Notes under the pieces: generated by a model
Database searches by the model: none
Told to the model about the DNA's origin: nothing
The model's input: the letters and a program-made list of their open reading frames with translations, nothing else
Assembly (NCBI RefSeq): GCF_029320955.1
Contig: NZ_CP119757.1
Coordinates: 2,356,001 to 2,420,000 of the forward strand
Direction: 5' to 3'
Source of the DNA: Flavobacterium sp. YJ01
GTDB lineage: Bacteria > Bacteroidota > Bacteroidia > Flavobacteriales > Flavobacteriaceae
DNA length: 64,000 nucleotides
Shown: piece after piece, positions 49,420 to 58,087 of the stretch
Layout: each line of letters begins with the position of its first letter
How positions within the stretch are numbered: position 1 is the stretch's first letter
Made by a program: the position numbers and the translations under genes

Positions 49420-50946
49420 ATGAGCACAACAAAAAAAATACAATCAGCATTAATTTCTGTTTTTTCTAAAGATGGATTAGAACCAATTGTTAGAAAATTA
49501 CACGAACAAAATGTAACACTTTATTCAACTGGAGGAACAGAAGATTTCATTAAAAATCTTGGAATTCCGGTAGTTCCTGTTGAAGATATTACTTCATTTC
49601 CTGAAATTCTTGGAGGAAGAGTAAAAACTTTACATCCAAAAATTTTTGGTGGAATTTTAAATCGTCAGGACAATGAGAGCGATGTGCAGCAAATGAAAGA
49701 ATTTGACATTCCTCAAATTGATTTGGTAATTGTTGATTTGTATCCTTTTGAAAAAACAGTTGCTTCTGGTGCAAGTGAACAAGATATTATTGAAAAAATT
49801 GACATTGGCGGAATTTCATTAATTCGTGCTGGTGCAAAAAATTTCAAAGACACTGTAATTGTTGCTTCTGTTAATGAGTACAGCTTGCTTTTAGATTTAA
49901 TCACAGAACAAGACGGAGCAACAACTCTAGAAAACAGAAGATTGTTGGCTACTAAAGCATTCCACGTTTCATCTCACTATGATGGAGCTATTTTTAATTA
50001 TTTCAATACAGACGAAACTATCTACAAAGAAAGTATTGCAGATGGTCAAGTTTTAAGATATGGTGAAAATCCTCATCAAAAAGGATTCTTCTTTGGAGAT
50101 TTTGACGCGATGTTCAACAAACTTCACGGAAAAGAATTATCATACAATAATTTACTTGATGTTGATGCTGCAGTAAATTTAATTGCTGAGTTTAAAACAG
50201 ACGGACCAACATTCGCGATTTTAAAACACAATAATGCTTGCGGATTGGCTTCTAGAAAAACAATTAGCGAGGCTTATTTAGCAGCTTTAGCTTGTGATCC
50301 AACTTCTGCTTTTGGCGGAGTGTTAATTTCTAACACAAAAATTGATTTAGAAACTGCACAAGAAATCAACAAATTATTCTGCGAAGTGGTTATCGCTCCT
50401 GCGTATGATGACGAGGCTGTAGCGGTTTTACAAGAGAAAAAGAACAGAATTATTCTAGTTCAAAATGAAGTTGAATTACCAGCTCGCCAAGTAAGAACTT
50501 GTCTTAATGGTTTGTTAATTCAGGACAGAAATAATATTACGGATAATAAAGAGCATTTAAAAACCGTTACAATAACAGAACCTACTGCGCAAGAGATCGA
50601 AGATTTGATCTTTGCTTCTAAAATCTGCAAGAATACAAAATCAAACACTATTGTATTTGCTAAAAACGGAACATTGATTTCTTCTGGTACAGGTCAGACT
50701 TCAAGAGTTGACGCTTTAATTCAAGCTGTTGATAAAGCAAAAGCTTTTGGATTTGATTTGAATGGAGCTTCGATGGCAAGTGATGCATTTTTCCCGTTTC
50801 CGGATTGTGTAGAATTAGCTAAAAAAGCAGGAATTACAGCAGTAATTCAGCCAGGAGGTTCGATAAAAGACGAATTAAGTATAAATTATTGCAATGAAAA
50901 TAATCTTGCAATGGTATTTACAGGAACTCGTCATTTTAAACATTAA
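49420..50946 (+). CDS. purH: Bifunctional AICAR formyltransferase / IMP cyclohydrolase
   Basis: 508 residues. The N-terminal cyclohydrolase domain (MSTTKKIQSALISVFSKDGL; STGGTEDFIKNLGIPVVPVE) covers about 1-195. The formyltransferase domain carries LRYGENPHQKGFFFG, LKHNNACGLA (Lys-His of the active site), and DAFFPFPDCVELA near the end. It makes the last two steps of IMP synthesis using formyl-tetrahydrofolate. The ATG is about 25 bases after the -7 box. mreB follows after 54 bases. Confidence 0.96.
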   Translation: MSTTKKIQSALISVFSKDGLEPIVRKLHEQNVTLYSTGGTEDFIKNLGIPVVPVEDITSFPEILGGRVKTLHPKIFGGILNRQDNESDVQQMKEFDIPQIDLVIVDLYPFEKTVASGASEQDIIEKIDIGGISLIRAGAKNFKDTVIVASVNEYSLLLDLITEQDGATTLENRRLLATKAFHVSSHYDGAIFNYFNTDETIYKESIADGQVLRYGENPHQKGFFFGDFDAMFNKLHGKELSYNNLLDVDAAVNLIAEFKTDGPTFAILKHNNACGLASRKTISEAYLAALACDPTSAFGGVLISNTKIDLETAQEINKLFCEVVIAPAYDDEAVAVLQEKKNRIILVQNEVELPARQVRTCLNGLLIQDRNNITDNKEHLKTVTITEPTAQEIEDLIFASKICKNTKSNTIVFAKNGTLISSGTGQTSRVDALIQAVDKAKAFGFDLNGASMASDAFFPFPDCVELAKKAGITAVIQPGGSIKDELSINYCNENNLAMVFTGTRHFKH

Positions 50947-50952
50947 TTTGTT

Positions 50953-50960
50953 TAACTTTG
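50953..50960 (+). promoter_or_regulatory. mreB promoter -7 box
   Basis: TAACTTTG matches TAnnTTTG, placed between the purH stop and the mreB start with about 34 bases of leader. Confidence 0.5.
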
Positions 50961-51000
50961 TTCAAAATAATTTATAACATTTTAAACCCCTAAAAAACTT

Positions 51001-52029
51001 ATGGGATTTTTTGATTTCATGACTGAGGATATTGCAATAGACCTTGGTACCGCAAACACTTTAATCATTCACAATGATAAAGTTGTTATTGACAGCCCCT
51101 CTATCGTAGCACGCGACAGAGTATCAGGCAAAATCATCGCTGTTGGTAAAGAAGCCAACATGATGCAAGGTAAAACGCATGAAAACATCAAGACCATAAG
51201 GCCTTTGAAAGATGGTGTAATTGCCGATTTTGACGCGTCAGAAAAAATGATCAATATGTTCATTAAAAGCATTCCTGCATTAAAAAAGAGAATGTTTACT
51301 CCAGCTTTAAGAATGGTAGTTTGTATTCCGTCTGGAATTACTGAGGTTGAAATGCGTGCAGTAAAAGAATCTTGTGAAAGAGTAAACGGAAAAGAAGTTT
51401 ATCTTATTCACGAACCAATGGCCGCTGCAATCGGTATTGGAATCGACATCATGCAACCAAAAGGAAACATGATTGTTGATATCGGAGGTGGTACAACTGA
51501 AATTGCTGTAATCGCATTAGGCGGAATTGTATGTGACAAATCTGTAAAAATTGCAGGTGACGTTTTCACGAATGATATCGTTTATTACATGCGTACACAA
51601 CATAACCTTTTCGTAGGAGAAAGTACTGCTGAAAAAATTAAAATTCAAATTGGAGCGGCAATCGAAGATTTAGACGGACCGCCAGAAGATATGTCTGTTC
51701 AAGGTAGAGATTTACTTACTGGAAAACCAAAACAAGTTGATGTTTCTTACCGCGAAATTGCAAAAGCATTAGACAAATCGATTCAGCGTATCGAGGATGC
51801 GGTAATGGAAACATTATCTCAAACTCCGCCAGAATTAGCAGCAGATATCTACAATACTGGTATTTATTTAGCAGGTGGAGGATCTATGTTAAGAGGTCTT
51901 GACAAACGTATCTCTCAAAAAACAGATTTACCTGTTTACATCGCAGAAGATCCGTTAAGAGCTGTTGTTCGCGGTACAGGAATGGCACTTAAAAATATTG
52001 CAAAATTTAAAAGTATCTTAATTAAATAA
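51001..52029 (+). CDS. mreB: Rod-shape actin homologue MreB
   Basis: 342 residues. AIDLGTANTLI is phosphate loop 1, IHEPMAAAIGIG and MIVDIGGGTTEIAVI are phosphate loop 2 and connecting segments, and IYLAGGGSMLRGLD closes the adenosine site. It forms membrane-bound filaments that steer wall synthesis by the MreCD-PBP2-RodA complex encoded downstream. Confidence 0.98.
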   Translation: MGFFDFMTEDIAIDLGTANTLIIHNDKVVIDSPSIVARDRVSGKIIAVGKEANMMQGKTHENIKTIRPLKDGVIADFDASEKMINMFIKSIPALKKRMFTPALRMVVCIPSGITEVEMRAVKESCERVNGKEVYLIHEPMAAAIGIGIDIMQPKGNMIVDIGGGTTEIAVIALGGIVCDKSVKIAGDVFTNDIVYYMRTQHNLFVGESTAEKIKIQIGAAIEDLDGPPEDMSVQGRDLLTGKPKQVDVSYREIAKALDKSIQRIEDAVMETLSQTPPELAADIYNTGIYLAGGGSMLRGLDKRISQKTDLPVYIAEDPLRAVVRGTGMALKNIAKFKSILIK

Positions 52030-52060
52030 GATTCAAAATAACAATCAATTTACTTTTATG

Positions 52061-52087
52061 AGGGTTAAATTTTCAATATTTAACCCT
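52061..52087 (+). other. Intercistronic hairpin mreB-mreC
   Basis: A perfect 10-bp stem AGGGTTAAAT / ATTTAACCCT has a 7-base loop. It is followed by TGTAAAAC, not a T-run, so it may trim or partly stop transcripts and give more MreB than MreC. Confidence 0.5.
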
Positions 52088-52140
52088 TGTAAAACTTGAA
52101 ACCTTAAAGCATATCCTGAAACAAAATAACCAGACAAGAA

Positions 52141-52965
52141 ATGCAGCAAATATTTAATTTCATTATAAGAAACAGTAATCGATTGCTGTTTTTGCTGCTT
52201 TTAGGTATTTCGTTAGGACTCACTATTCAGTCCCATTCCTTTCACAGAAGCAGAGTAATAAATTCAGCCAATTTTTTAAGCGGCGGTGTTTATGAAAAAA
52301 TCAATCGTGTTAATGAATATTTGAATTTAAGAGCTGAAAACGACGAACTTGTACTTGAGAACGCAAGATTAAAAAGTCTTTTATTCAATAAAGAAGACAC
52401 TTCAAAATTACCTTTACCAGATACTATCAAAGGTGTAAAACCTGCTGATATTATTGTTTCAAAAGTAATTCACAACACATACAGCACTCACGAAAACTTT
52501 ATTACTTTAAATTCTGGAGCTAACGAAGGCGTAAAACCAGATATGGGAGTAATAAACAGTTTAGGAATTGTTGGTATTGTTGACAATACTTCACCAAGAT
52601 ATTCTACTGTGATCAGTATTCTGAACATGAAATCTCAGATTAATGCCAAGCTGAAAAAATCAAATCATTTCGGTTCTTTAACATGGGATGGAAAAAGCAC
52701 TGGTTTTGTCCAACTGAAAGATGTTCCGAGATTAGCTTCAGTTAGAAAAGGAGATACCATTGTAACTGGTGGCCAATCTGTAATTTTCCCTGAAGGGATC
52801 AATATCGGAACTGTCGAAACCATTTATAGAGAAACGCAAACAAGTTTTTATGTTATAAAAGTGAAACTATTTAATGACATGACTAACTTAGGACACGTCT
52901 ATATTATTAAAAGCAAGGACAGAGAAGAACTTATTAATTTAGAAAAAAAGGAAAAAGATGAATAG
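52141..52965 (+). CDS. mreC: Rod-shape protein MreC
   Basis: 274 residues: a short cytoplasmic start, one membrane segment (LLFLLLLGISLGLTIQS), a coiled coil (about 60-90, VNEYLNLRAENDELVLENAR), then the periplasmic beta domains (FITLNSGANEGVKPDMGVIN). It links the cytoplasmic filament to wall enzymes. It overlaps mreD by eight bases, so the two are translationally coupled. Confidence 0.95.
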   Translation: MQQIFNFIIRNSNRLLFLLLLGISLGLTIQSHSFHRSRVINSANFLSGGVYEKINRVNEYLNLRAENDELVLENARLKSLLFNKEDTSKLPLPDTIKGVKPADIIVSKVIHNTYSTHENFITLNSGANEGVKPDMGVINSLGIVGIVDNTSPRYSTVISILNMKSQINAKLKKSNHFGSLTWDGKSTGFVQLKDVPRLASVRKGDTIVTGGQSVIFPEGINIGTVETIYRETQTSFYVIKVKLFNDMTNLGHVYIIKSKDREELINLEKKEKDE

Positions 52966-53464
52966 CGCAGTGTTAGGCAATATTTTTCGATTTATTATAC
53001 TGCTGGCGATTCAGATTGTTATTTTCAACAATATGAATTTCTTAGGATACATAAGTCCTTTTCCGTATATTTTATACATAATTCTTTATCCTGTAAACAG
53101 CAATAAAGCAGGCCTGATTATTTCGAGTTTCTTACTTGGATTAACTATGGATATGTTTTGTAATTCTGGCGGAATACATGCCACTGCCTGTGTTATTTTA
53201 GCATATTACAGGCCCTATATTTTTAAATTTTCATTTGGACTGAGTTACGAATATCAAACTATTAAACTAAATGAATCTTTAACACCAGAACGTTTTTCAT
53301 TTATATTGGTTTCGGTTTTAATGCATCATATTGTATTATTTGTTCTAGAAGCATTCCAGTTCAAATTTATCTGGGACATTTTACTCCGAACCTTATTTAG
53401 TTCTATTTTCACGATAATTACTTCCATAATAATAATTTATCTTATTAAGCCCAATAAACGATGA
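52958..53464 (+). CDS. mreD: Rod-shape protein MreD
   Basis: 168 residues, almost wholly membrane-embedded (about five or six segments), with LGYISPFPYILYIILYPVN near 28-46 as the conserved periplasmic loop of MreD. It belongs to the elongasome. It overlaps mreC by eight bases and the PBP2 gene by four (ATGA). Confidence 0.92.
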   Translation: MNSAVLGNIFRFIILLAIQIVIFNNMNFLGYISPFPYILYIILYPVNSNKAGLIISSFLLGLTMDMFCNSGGIHATACVILAYYRPYIFKFSFGLSYEYQTIKLNESLTPERFSFILVSVLMHHIVLFVLEAFQFKFIWDILLRTLFSSIFTIITSIIIIYLIKPNKR

Positions 53465-55434
53465 GAAAAGTTCTGCTGCCCACTATAATTATTATTGCAG
53501 CATCTTTGCTAGTGATCAGAATCTTTTATCTTCAAGTTATCGATGATTCTTTCAAACTGAAATCAGAAAATAATGCGATAAAAAAAGTTTATGACTATCC
53601 CGAAAGAGGTTATATTTACGATCGTAACGGCAAACTTCTTGTTGCAAATCAGGCTTCTTACGATATTATGGTTATTCCGAGAGAGATTAAAGAAGACCTT
53701 AATATAGCTGAATTCTGCGCACTTTTAAATATTACTCAAGAGGAATATCACAAACGTATTGAAAAAGCAAAAGTTTACAGCCCTAGACTTCCTTCTGTTT
53801 TTTTATCTCAGTTGAATAAAAATGAATTCGCTGCTTTTCAAGAAAAAATCAGAAAATACGAAGGTTTTTATTTCCAAAAAAGATCTCTACGTGATTACGA
53901 AGTAGATTATGGAGCAAATATTTTTGGTTTTATCACTCAAGTAAACGAAAAACAGATTGCAAAAAATCCATACTATAATAGTGGTGATTTAATTGGAAAA
54001 CAAGGGGTAGAACAAAGCTACGAAGAAACTTTACGCGGAATTAAAGGCGTAAAATATATTCAAAAAGACAAATATAACCGAGAAATTGGTCCCTATAAAG
54101 AAGGAAAATACGATACTATTGCTGTAGCTGGAGAAGATATTAATCTAACGATTGATGCGGAACTTCAAAAATATGGTGAAGAACTAATGATCAACAAAAG
54201 AGGTGGAATTGTTGCTATTGAACCTAAATCGGGTGAAATTTTAGCACTTGTTACCGCTCCTTCTTACGATCCTGGAATTCTAGTTGGACGTCAGAGATCT
54301 AAAAATTATACGCTTTTATATTACGATTCGATTGCTAAACCATTATACGACAGAGGACTATTAGCAGAATATCCTCCAGGTTCGCCTTTTAAAATTTTAA
54401 CTGGTTTGGTTGCGCTTCAAGAAGGCGTTGTAAACGAACAAACGACTTTCATGTGCCATCATGGTTTTAGTTATGGTGGTGGTCGATTCATGAAATGTCA
54501 CGGTTTTGGACCTCATCAATTGCATAACGGAATTTACAACTCTTGTAACACCTATTTTGGACAAGCCTATATGCTTACCATCAATAAGTATAAAGATCCA
54601 GGCAAAGCCGTTGATGTTTGGAGTGATCACGTAAAAAGTTTTGGTTTAGGACAATTTATGGGTTATGATTTACCTATTGGAAAGAGAGGTAATATTCCAA
54701 CTTCAAAAACATATAAGAGAATTTATCCTAACGGAGGATGGAGAAGCTCCACCATTGTATCGAATGCAATTGGTCAGGGAGAGGTTTTAATGACTCCTAT
54801 TCAGTTAGCCAATATGATGGCAACAGTTGCCAATCAAGGATATTATTATACTCCTCATATCATTAAGAAGATTGAAGGAGAAAAAATAGACGAAAAGTTC
54901 ACTACAAAACATGTGACCTCAATTGATCAAAAATATTTCCCGCCCGTTATCAGCGGACTATTTGATGTATATAATAAAGGTACCGCTTACGCACTTAGAG
55001 TAGAAGGAATTGATATTTGCGGAAAAACAGGAACGGCCGAGAACTACGCTAAAATAAACGGAAAAAGAGAGAAGCTAAAAGATCACTCCATTTTCGTAGC
55101 TTTCGCACCAAAAGACAATCCAAAAATTGCAATTGCAGTTATGATTGAAAATGGAGGTTTTGGAGCAACAGTCGCTGGTCCGATTGCAAGTTTAATGATC
55201 GAAAAATATTTAAGAAAGAAAATCACAAGAACTGATTTAGAAGTAAGGGTATTAAACAAAAGCTTACTTTCTGAATATGCTAAATTGGGCGGAATAAGCG
55301 CGGCTCTTAAAATTGAATCTGTACCAAAAGACTCTGCTTTACAGGCCAAAATTGTAAAACCAAAAGCACCAATTACAACCGCACCAAAAACTGAAGTTAA
55401 AAAAACAGCAGTAGACACTACTAAGAAAAACTAA
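53461..55434 (+). CDS. mrdA: Penicillin-binding protein 2
   Basis: 657 residues. One N-terminal membrane segment, a pedestal domain (GYIYDRNGKLLVANQASYDI near 46), and a transpeptidase domain with SPFK (in PPGSPFKIL; SxxK, normally STFK), SCN (YNSCNTYF) and KTG (CGKTGTAEN). It crosslinks peptidoglycan during lateral growth, working with RodA encoded next. The C-terminal 35 residues are a Lys/Pro/Thr-rich tail. It overlaps mreD by four bases. Confidence 0.96.
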   Translation: MRKVLLPTIIIIAASLLVIRIFYLQVIDDSFKLKSENNAIKKVYDYPERGYIYDRNGKLLVANQASYDIMVIPREIKEDLNIAEFCALLNITQEEYHKRIEKAKVYSPRLPSVFLSQLNKNEFAAFQEKIRKYEGFYFQKRSLRDYEVDYGANIFGFITQVNEKQIAKNPYYNSGDLIGKQGVEQSYEETLRGIKGVKYIQKDKYNREIGPYKEGKYDTIAVAGEDINLTIDAELQKYGEELMINKRGGIVAIEPKSGEILALVTAPSYDPGILVGRQRSKNYTLLYYDSIAKPLYDRGLLAEYPPGSPFKILTGLVALQEGVVNEQTTFMCHHGFSYGGGRFMKCHGFGPHQLHNGIYNSCNTYFGQAYMLTINKYKDPGKAVDVWSDHVKSFGLGQFMGYDLPIGKRGNIPTSKTYKRIYPNGGWRSSTIVSNAIGQGEVLMTPIQLANMMATVANQGYYYTPHIIKKIEGEKIDEKFTTKHVTSIDQKYFPPVISGLFDVYNKGTAYALRVEGIDICGKTGTAENYAKINGKREKLKDHSIFVAFAPKDNPKIAIAVMIENGGFGATVAGPIASLMIEKYLRKKITRTDLEVRVLNKSLLSEYAKLGGISAALKIESVPKDSALQAKIVKPKAPITTAPKTEVKKTAVDTTKKN

Positions 55435-55449
55435 GAAAGATTATTTCAA

Positions 55450-56685
55450 ATGAAGAATCAAAGTGTAAAAAATAATATTGATTGGATAAGTGTCTTTATC
55501 TACATTGCGTTGGTAACTTTAGGCTGGCTGAATATCTATTCGTCTTCTTTACTGTCAACAGATGGAACTTATCAAAAGCAATTAATCTTTATTTGCTGTA
55601 CAATTCCTTTGATATTTGTCGTGCTTTTTGTTGATGGTAAATTTTACGAAAAATATGCCAGCATCATATTTGGTGTTTCTTTACTTTCTCTTGCGGGATT
55701 ATTTCTCTTTGGAAAAACAATTGCCGGACAGCGTTGCTGGTATGCTATCGGAAGTTTTACTTTACAGCCATCTGAATTTGCTAAAGCGGCAACTTCTTTA
55801 GCTTTGGCTAAATATTTAAGCGACACACAGATTAATTTAAAAGAAACCAATAGACAGATTCAGGCATTAGCAATTATGCTTTTACCTGTAATGCTTATTT
55901 TACCTCAACCCGATCCTGGAAGTGCCTTAATTTACAGCGTTTTCATCTTAGTTCTATACAGAGAAGGTTTACCTTCTTGGTATGTATGGACTGCTTTTAT
56001 AACTATTGTGCTTTTCGTTCTTACATTAGTATTAGAACCGTATGTAGTTATCGGAATCGCTTTTATTGTTTTAGCAATTATTCATTTTAAGGGAAGAGTT
56101 GTTGATCGAAACTTATTATTAAGTGCAATTTTACTGGCTTTAATGTCTGGTTTTGTATTTTCTGTTGATTATGTATTTGATAATGTTTTCAAGCAACACC
56201 ATAGAGACCGTTTCAATATTTTACTAGGTAAAACAGTAGACATGAAAGGTATTGGATACAATACTAATCAGTCTGAAATTGCGATTGGATCTGGTGGATG
56301 GATTGGAAAGGGTTTTCTTGAAGGGACACAAACAAAAGGTGGTTTCGTTCCGGAACAGCATACCGATTATATCTTTACAACTGTCGGTGAAGAATGGGGA
56401 TTTGCTGGTTCATTAACCGTTATTGCTCTTTTCGTAGGACTATTGCTAAGAGTAATTTATTTAGCGGAAAGACAAAAAACAAAATTCAGCCGAGTTTACG
56501 GGTATTGTGTCGCTGGAATTCTCTTTATACACTTCTTTGTAAACATTGCGATGGTAATTGGAATTTTCCCAACTATTGGAGTTCCACTGCCCTTCTTTTC
56601 TTACGGAGGTTCTGGACTTTGGGGCTTTACAATATTGCTGTTTATTTTCCTTAAAATGGACGCCAATAAAGTGAATGAATGGTAA
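55450..56685 (+). CDS. rodA: Rod-shape SEDS glycosyltransferase RodA
   Basis: 411 residues, ten hydrophobic segments. FTLQPSEFAKAATSLALAKY (near 99-118), PQPDPGSALIY and the C-terminal IGVPLPFFSYGGSGL are SEDS signatures; the Asp of PDPGSA is part of the catalytic region. It polymerises lipid II with PBP2. Last gene of the shape cluster, 15 bases after mrdA. Confidence 0.96.
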   Translation: MKNQSVKNNIDWISVFIYIALVTLGWLNIYSSSLLSTDGTYQKQLIFICCTIPLIFVVLFVDGKFYEKYASIIFGVSLLSLAGLFLFGKTIAGQRCWYAIGSFTLQPSEFAKAATSLALAKYLSDTQINLKETNRQIQALAIMLLPVMLILPQPDPGSALIYSVFILVLYREGLPSWYVWTAFITIVLFVLTLVLEPYVVIGIAFIVLAIIHFKGRVVDRNLLLSAILLALMSGFVFSVDYVFDNVFKQHHRDRFNILLGKTVDMKGIGYNTNQSEIAIGSGGWIGKGFLEGTQTKGGFVPEQHTDYIFTTVGEEWGFAGSLTVIALFVGLLLRVIYLAERQKTKFSRVYGYCVAGILFIHFFVNIAMVIGIFPTIGVPLPFFSYGGSGLWGFTILLFIFLKMDANKVNEW

Positions 56686-56691
56686 GATTTA

Positions 56692-56744
56692 AAATTGTTA
56701 ATTGTTAATTGTTAATTGTTAATTGTTAATTGTTAATTGTTAAT
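56692..56744. repeat. Heptanucleotide tandem repeat (AATTGTT)n
   Basis: About seven and a half near-perfect copies of AATTGTT directly after the rodA stop. It is the cleanest tandem array in the window and may vary in copy number between strains. Confidence 0.9.
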
Positions 56745-56830
56745 TATACTTTTTGAAATTTTTATTCGAATTAAATACAACAAAACCATTCCTAAATAAT
56801 AGAATTTTATTTGAATGAATATATGCAAAT

Positions 56831-56865
56831 AAAAAAGTCCGAAGTTCTAAACTTCGGACTTTTTT
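56831..56865. terminator. Bidirectional terminator rodA / dedA
   Basis: GTCCGAAGTT / AACTTCGGAC, three-base loop, with A-run before and T-run after. Confidence 0.88.
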
Positions 56866-56888
56866 ATTTTAATTTCTATTGATGTTTT

Positions 56889-57569
56889 TTATATCTGCTC
56901 GTTTGGTCTCTTTTTTAACAGCTTTAATAATACTGGGAATGTTGAGATTACGATTATAATTATAATTATGTATTCAATGTGTTTTTTCAAATCTATTCCT
57001 TGCTTTAAGAAAACACCGTACAAATAGTGCCCTGCAAAAATCAATATAAATGACCAAAGGAAGGAACTTAAGATATTATAAAACATAAATTTCTTTTTGT
57101 CCATCGAAACAATTCCTGCAACTATTGGTGCAAATGTTCTAAAAATCGGAAGAAATCTTGCGTAAATAATTGCTTTTCCTCCATACTTTTCGAAGAAATC
57201 TTTCGATTGAAGAAGGTATTTTTTCTTAAACCAAAACGTATCCTCTTTTTTGAACAAATAATAACCGCTTTTTGCTCCAAACCAATAACCTGTCATATTT
57301 CCTAAAACTCCCATTATAGCAACTGCAGTTGCAAGCAAAAAGACATTTATAAAGTCGTTTGGAATAAATAAAACATTTTCGATTAAATCACGACTGTAAA
57401 TCCCTGCTAAAAAAAGCAAACTATCTCCAGGCAGAAAAAAACCTGCAAAAAGTCCTGTCTCAGCAAACACTATAAACAGCACAATAAACAACCCAATCTG
57501 AAAACCTCCAACACTTAAAGTAATATAAAATTCAGGGTTTAATAACTGGGTCCATTCAAAATTATTCAT
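56889..57569 (-). CDS. DedA-family membrane protein
   Basis: 226 residues from the ATG at 57569 (MNNFEWTQLLNPEFYITLSV). FAETGLFAGFFLPGDSLLFLAG and GNMTGYWFGAKSGYYLF are the DedA/VTT signatures, and FLPIFRTFAPIVAG carries the conserved Arg-Thr-Pro type segment. Members flip or recycle lipid carriers such as undecaprenyl phosphate, which would fit the wall cluster next door; that link is inference. A TTG start 14 codons upstream is rejected. Confidence 0.9.
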   Translation of the reverse strand: MNNFEWTQLLNPEFYITLSVGGFQIGLFIVLFIVFAETGLFAGFFLPGDSLLFLAGIYSRDLIENVLFIPNDFINVFLLATAVAIMGVLGNMTGYWFGAKSGYYLFKKEDTFWFKKKYLLQSKDFFEKYGGKAIIYARFLPIFRTFAPIVAGIVSMDKKKFMFYNILSSFLWSFILIFAGHYLYGVFLKQGIDLKKHIEYIIIIIIVISTFPVLLKLLKKRPNEQI

Positions 57570-57663
57570 AAAACGAGATTGGTTATCTTTATAAGTTTGT
57601 GAAAGTAACAATAATTTACCTTAACCGCAATAAAATGCGGTATTTTAAACATAAATTAACTAT

Positions 57664-57696
57664 TAAAAAAAGCCCAAACATTTAGTTTGGGCTTTT
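57664..57696 (-). terminator. Terminator of the HMA protein gene
   Basis: AAGCCCAAAC / GTTTGGGCTT with a 6-base loop and a U-run in leftward transcription. Confidence 0.85.
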
Positions 57697-57703
57697 AGAA
57701 ATA

Positions 57704-58045
57704 TTATTCTCTTACGTACTTACAACAGCTATGCAGATTATCATAATCTTCTGTTGTTGCTTTAACTTCCTTAGTATCATGACCTGCTTTGGCAATTGCT
57801 TTGTTCAAATCTAGAGGAGTGGTCTTTTCTTCATTCAAAATAACAGAAAGCTGATGTGAGCTAATATCCCAACTTGCCGTTTTTACGCCAGGAACCCCAT
57901 ATGCTGCTTTTTCAATTCTTTTTTTGCATTGCTCGCAGTTACCGTTTACTTCTGTTGTATATTTTAAGTTTTTATTCTTTTTAGTTTGAGCTTGAGCAGA
58001 GAACCCAAAAAGAACTACCATCATGATTAAAATTATCTTTTTCAT
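57704..58045 (-). CDS. Exported heavy-metal-associated (HMA) domain protein
   Basis: 113 residues: signal peptide (MKKIILIMMVVLFGFSAQAQ), then an HMA ferredoxin-like domain with GNCEQCKKRIEKAAYGVPGV (metal CxxC at about 37-40). A further CC near the end (HSCCKY) may add ligands. It probably binds Cu(I) in the periplasm. The TonB receptor and HYC_CC_PP genes upstream are co-directional, so it may accept metal brought in by the receptor (inferred). Confidence 0.9.
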   Translation of the reverse strand: MKKIILIMMVVLFGFSAQAQTKKNKNLKYTTEVNGNCEQCKKRIEKAAYGVPGVKTASWDISSHQLSVILNEEKTTPLDLNKAIAKAGHDTKEVKATTEDYDNLHSCCKYVRE

Positions 58046-58087
58046 ATTATTAATTTTTATTGTTGTTGAAATTGATTTTTGTAATTG

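Noticed and set aside
56692..56744. CRISPR array at the AATTGTT repeats and other phrase blocks
   Set aside because: Units are 7-12 bases with no spacers and no cas genes nearby.
57570..57611. TTG-started extension of the DedA protein
   Set aside because: The ATG at 57569 gives the usual family start; the added 14 residues are polar and unlike the family.
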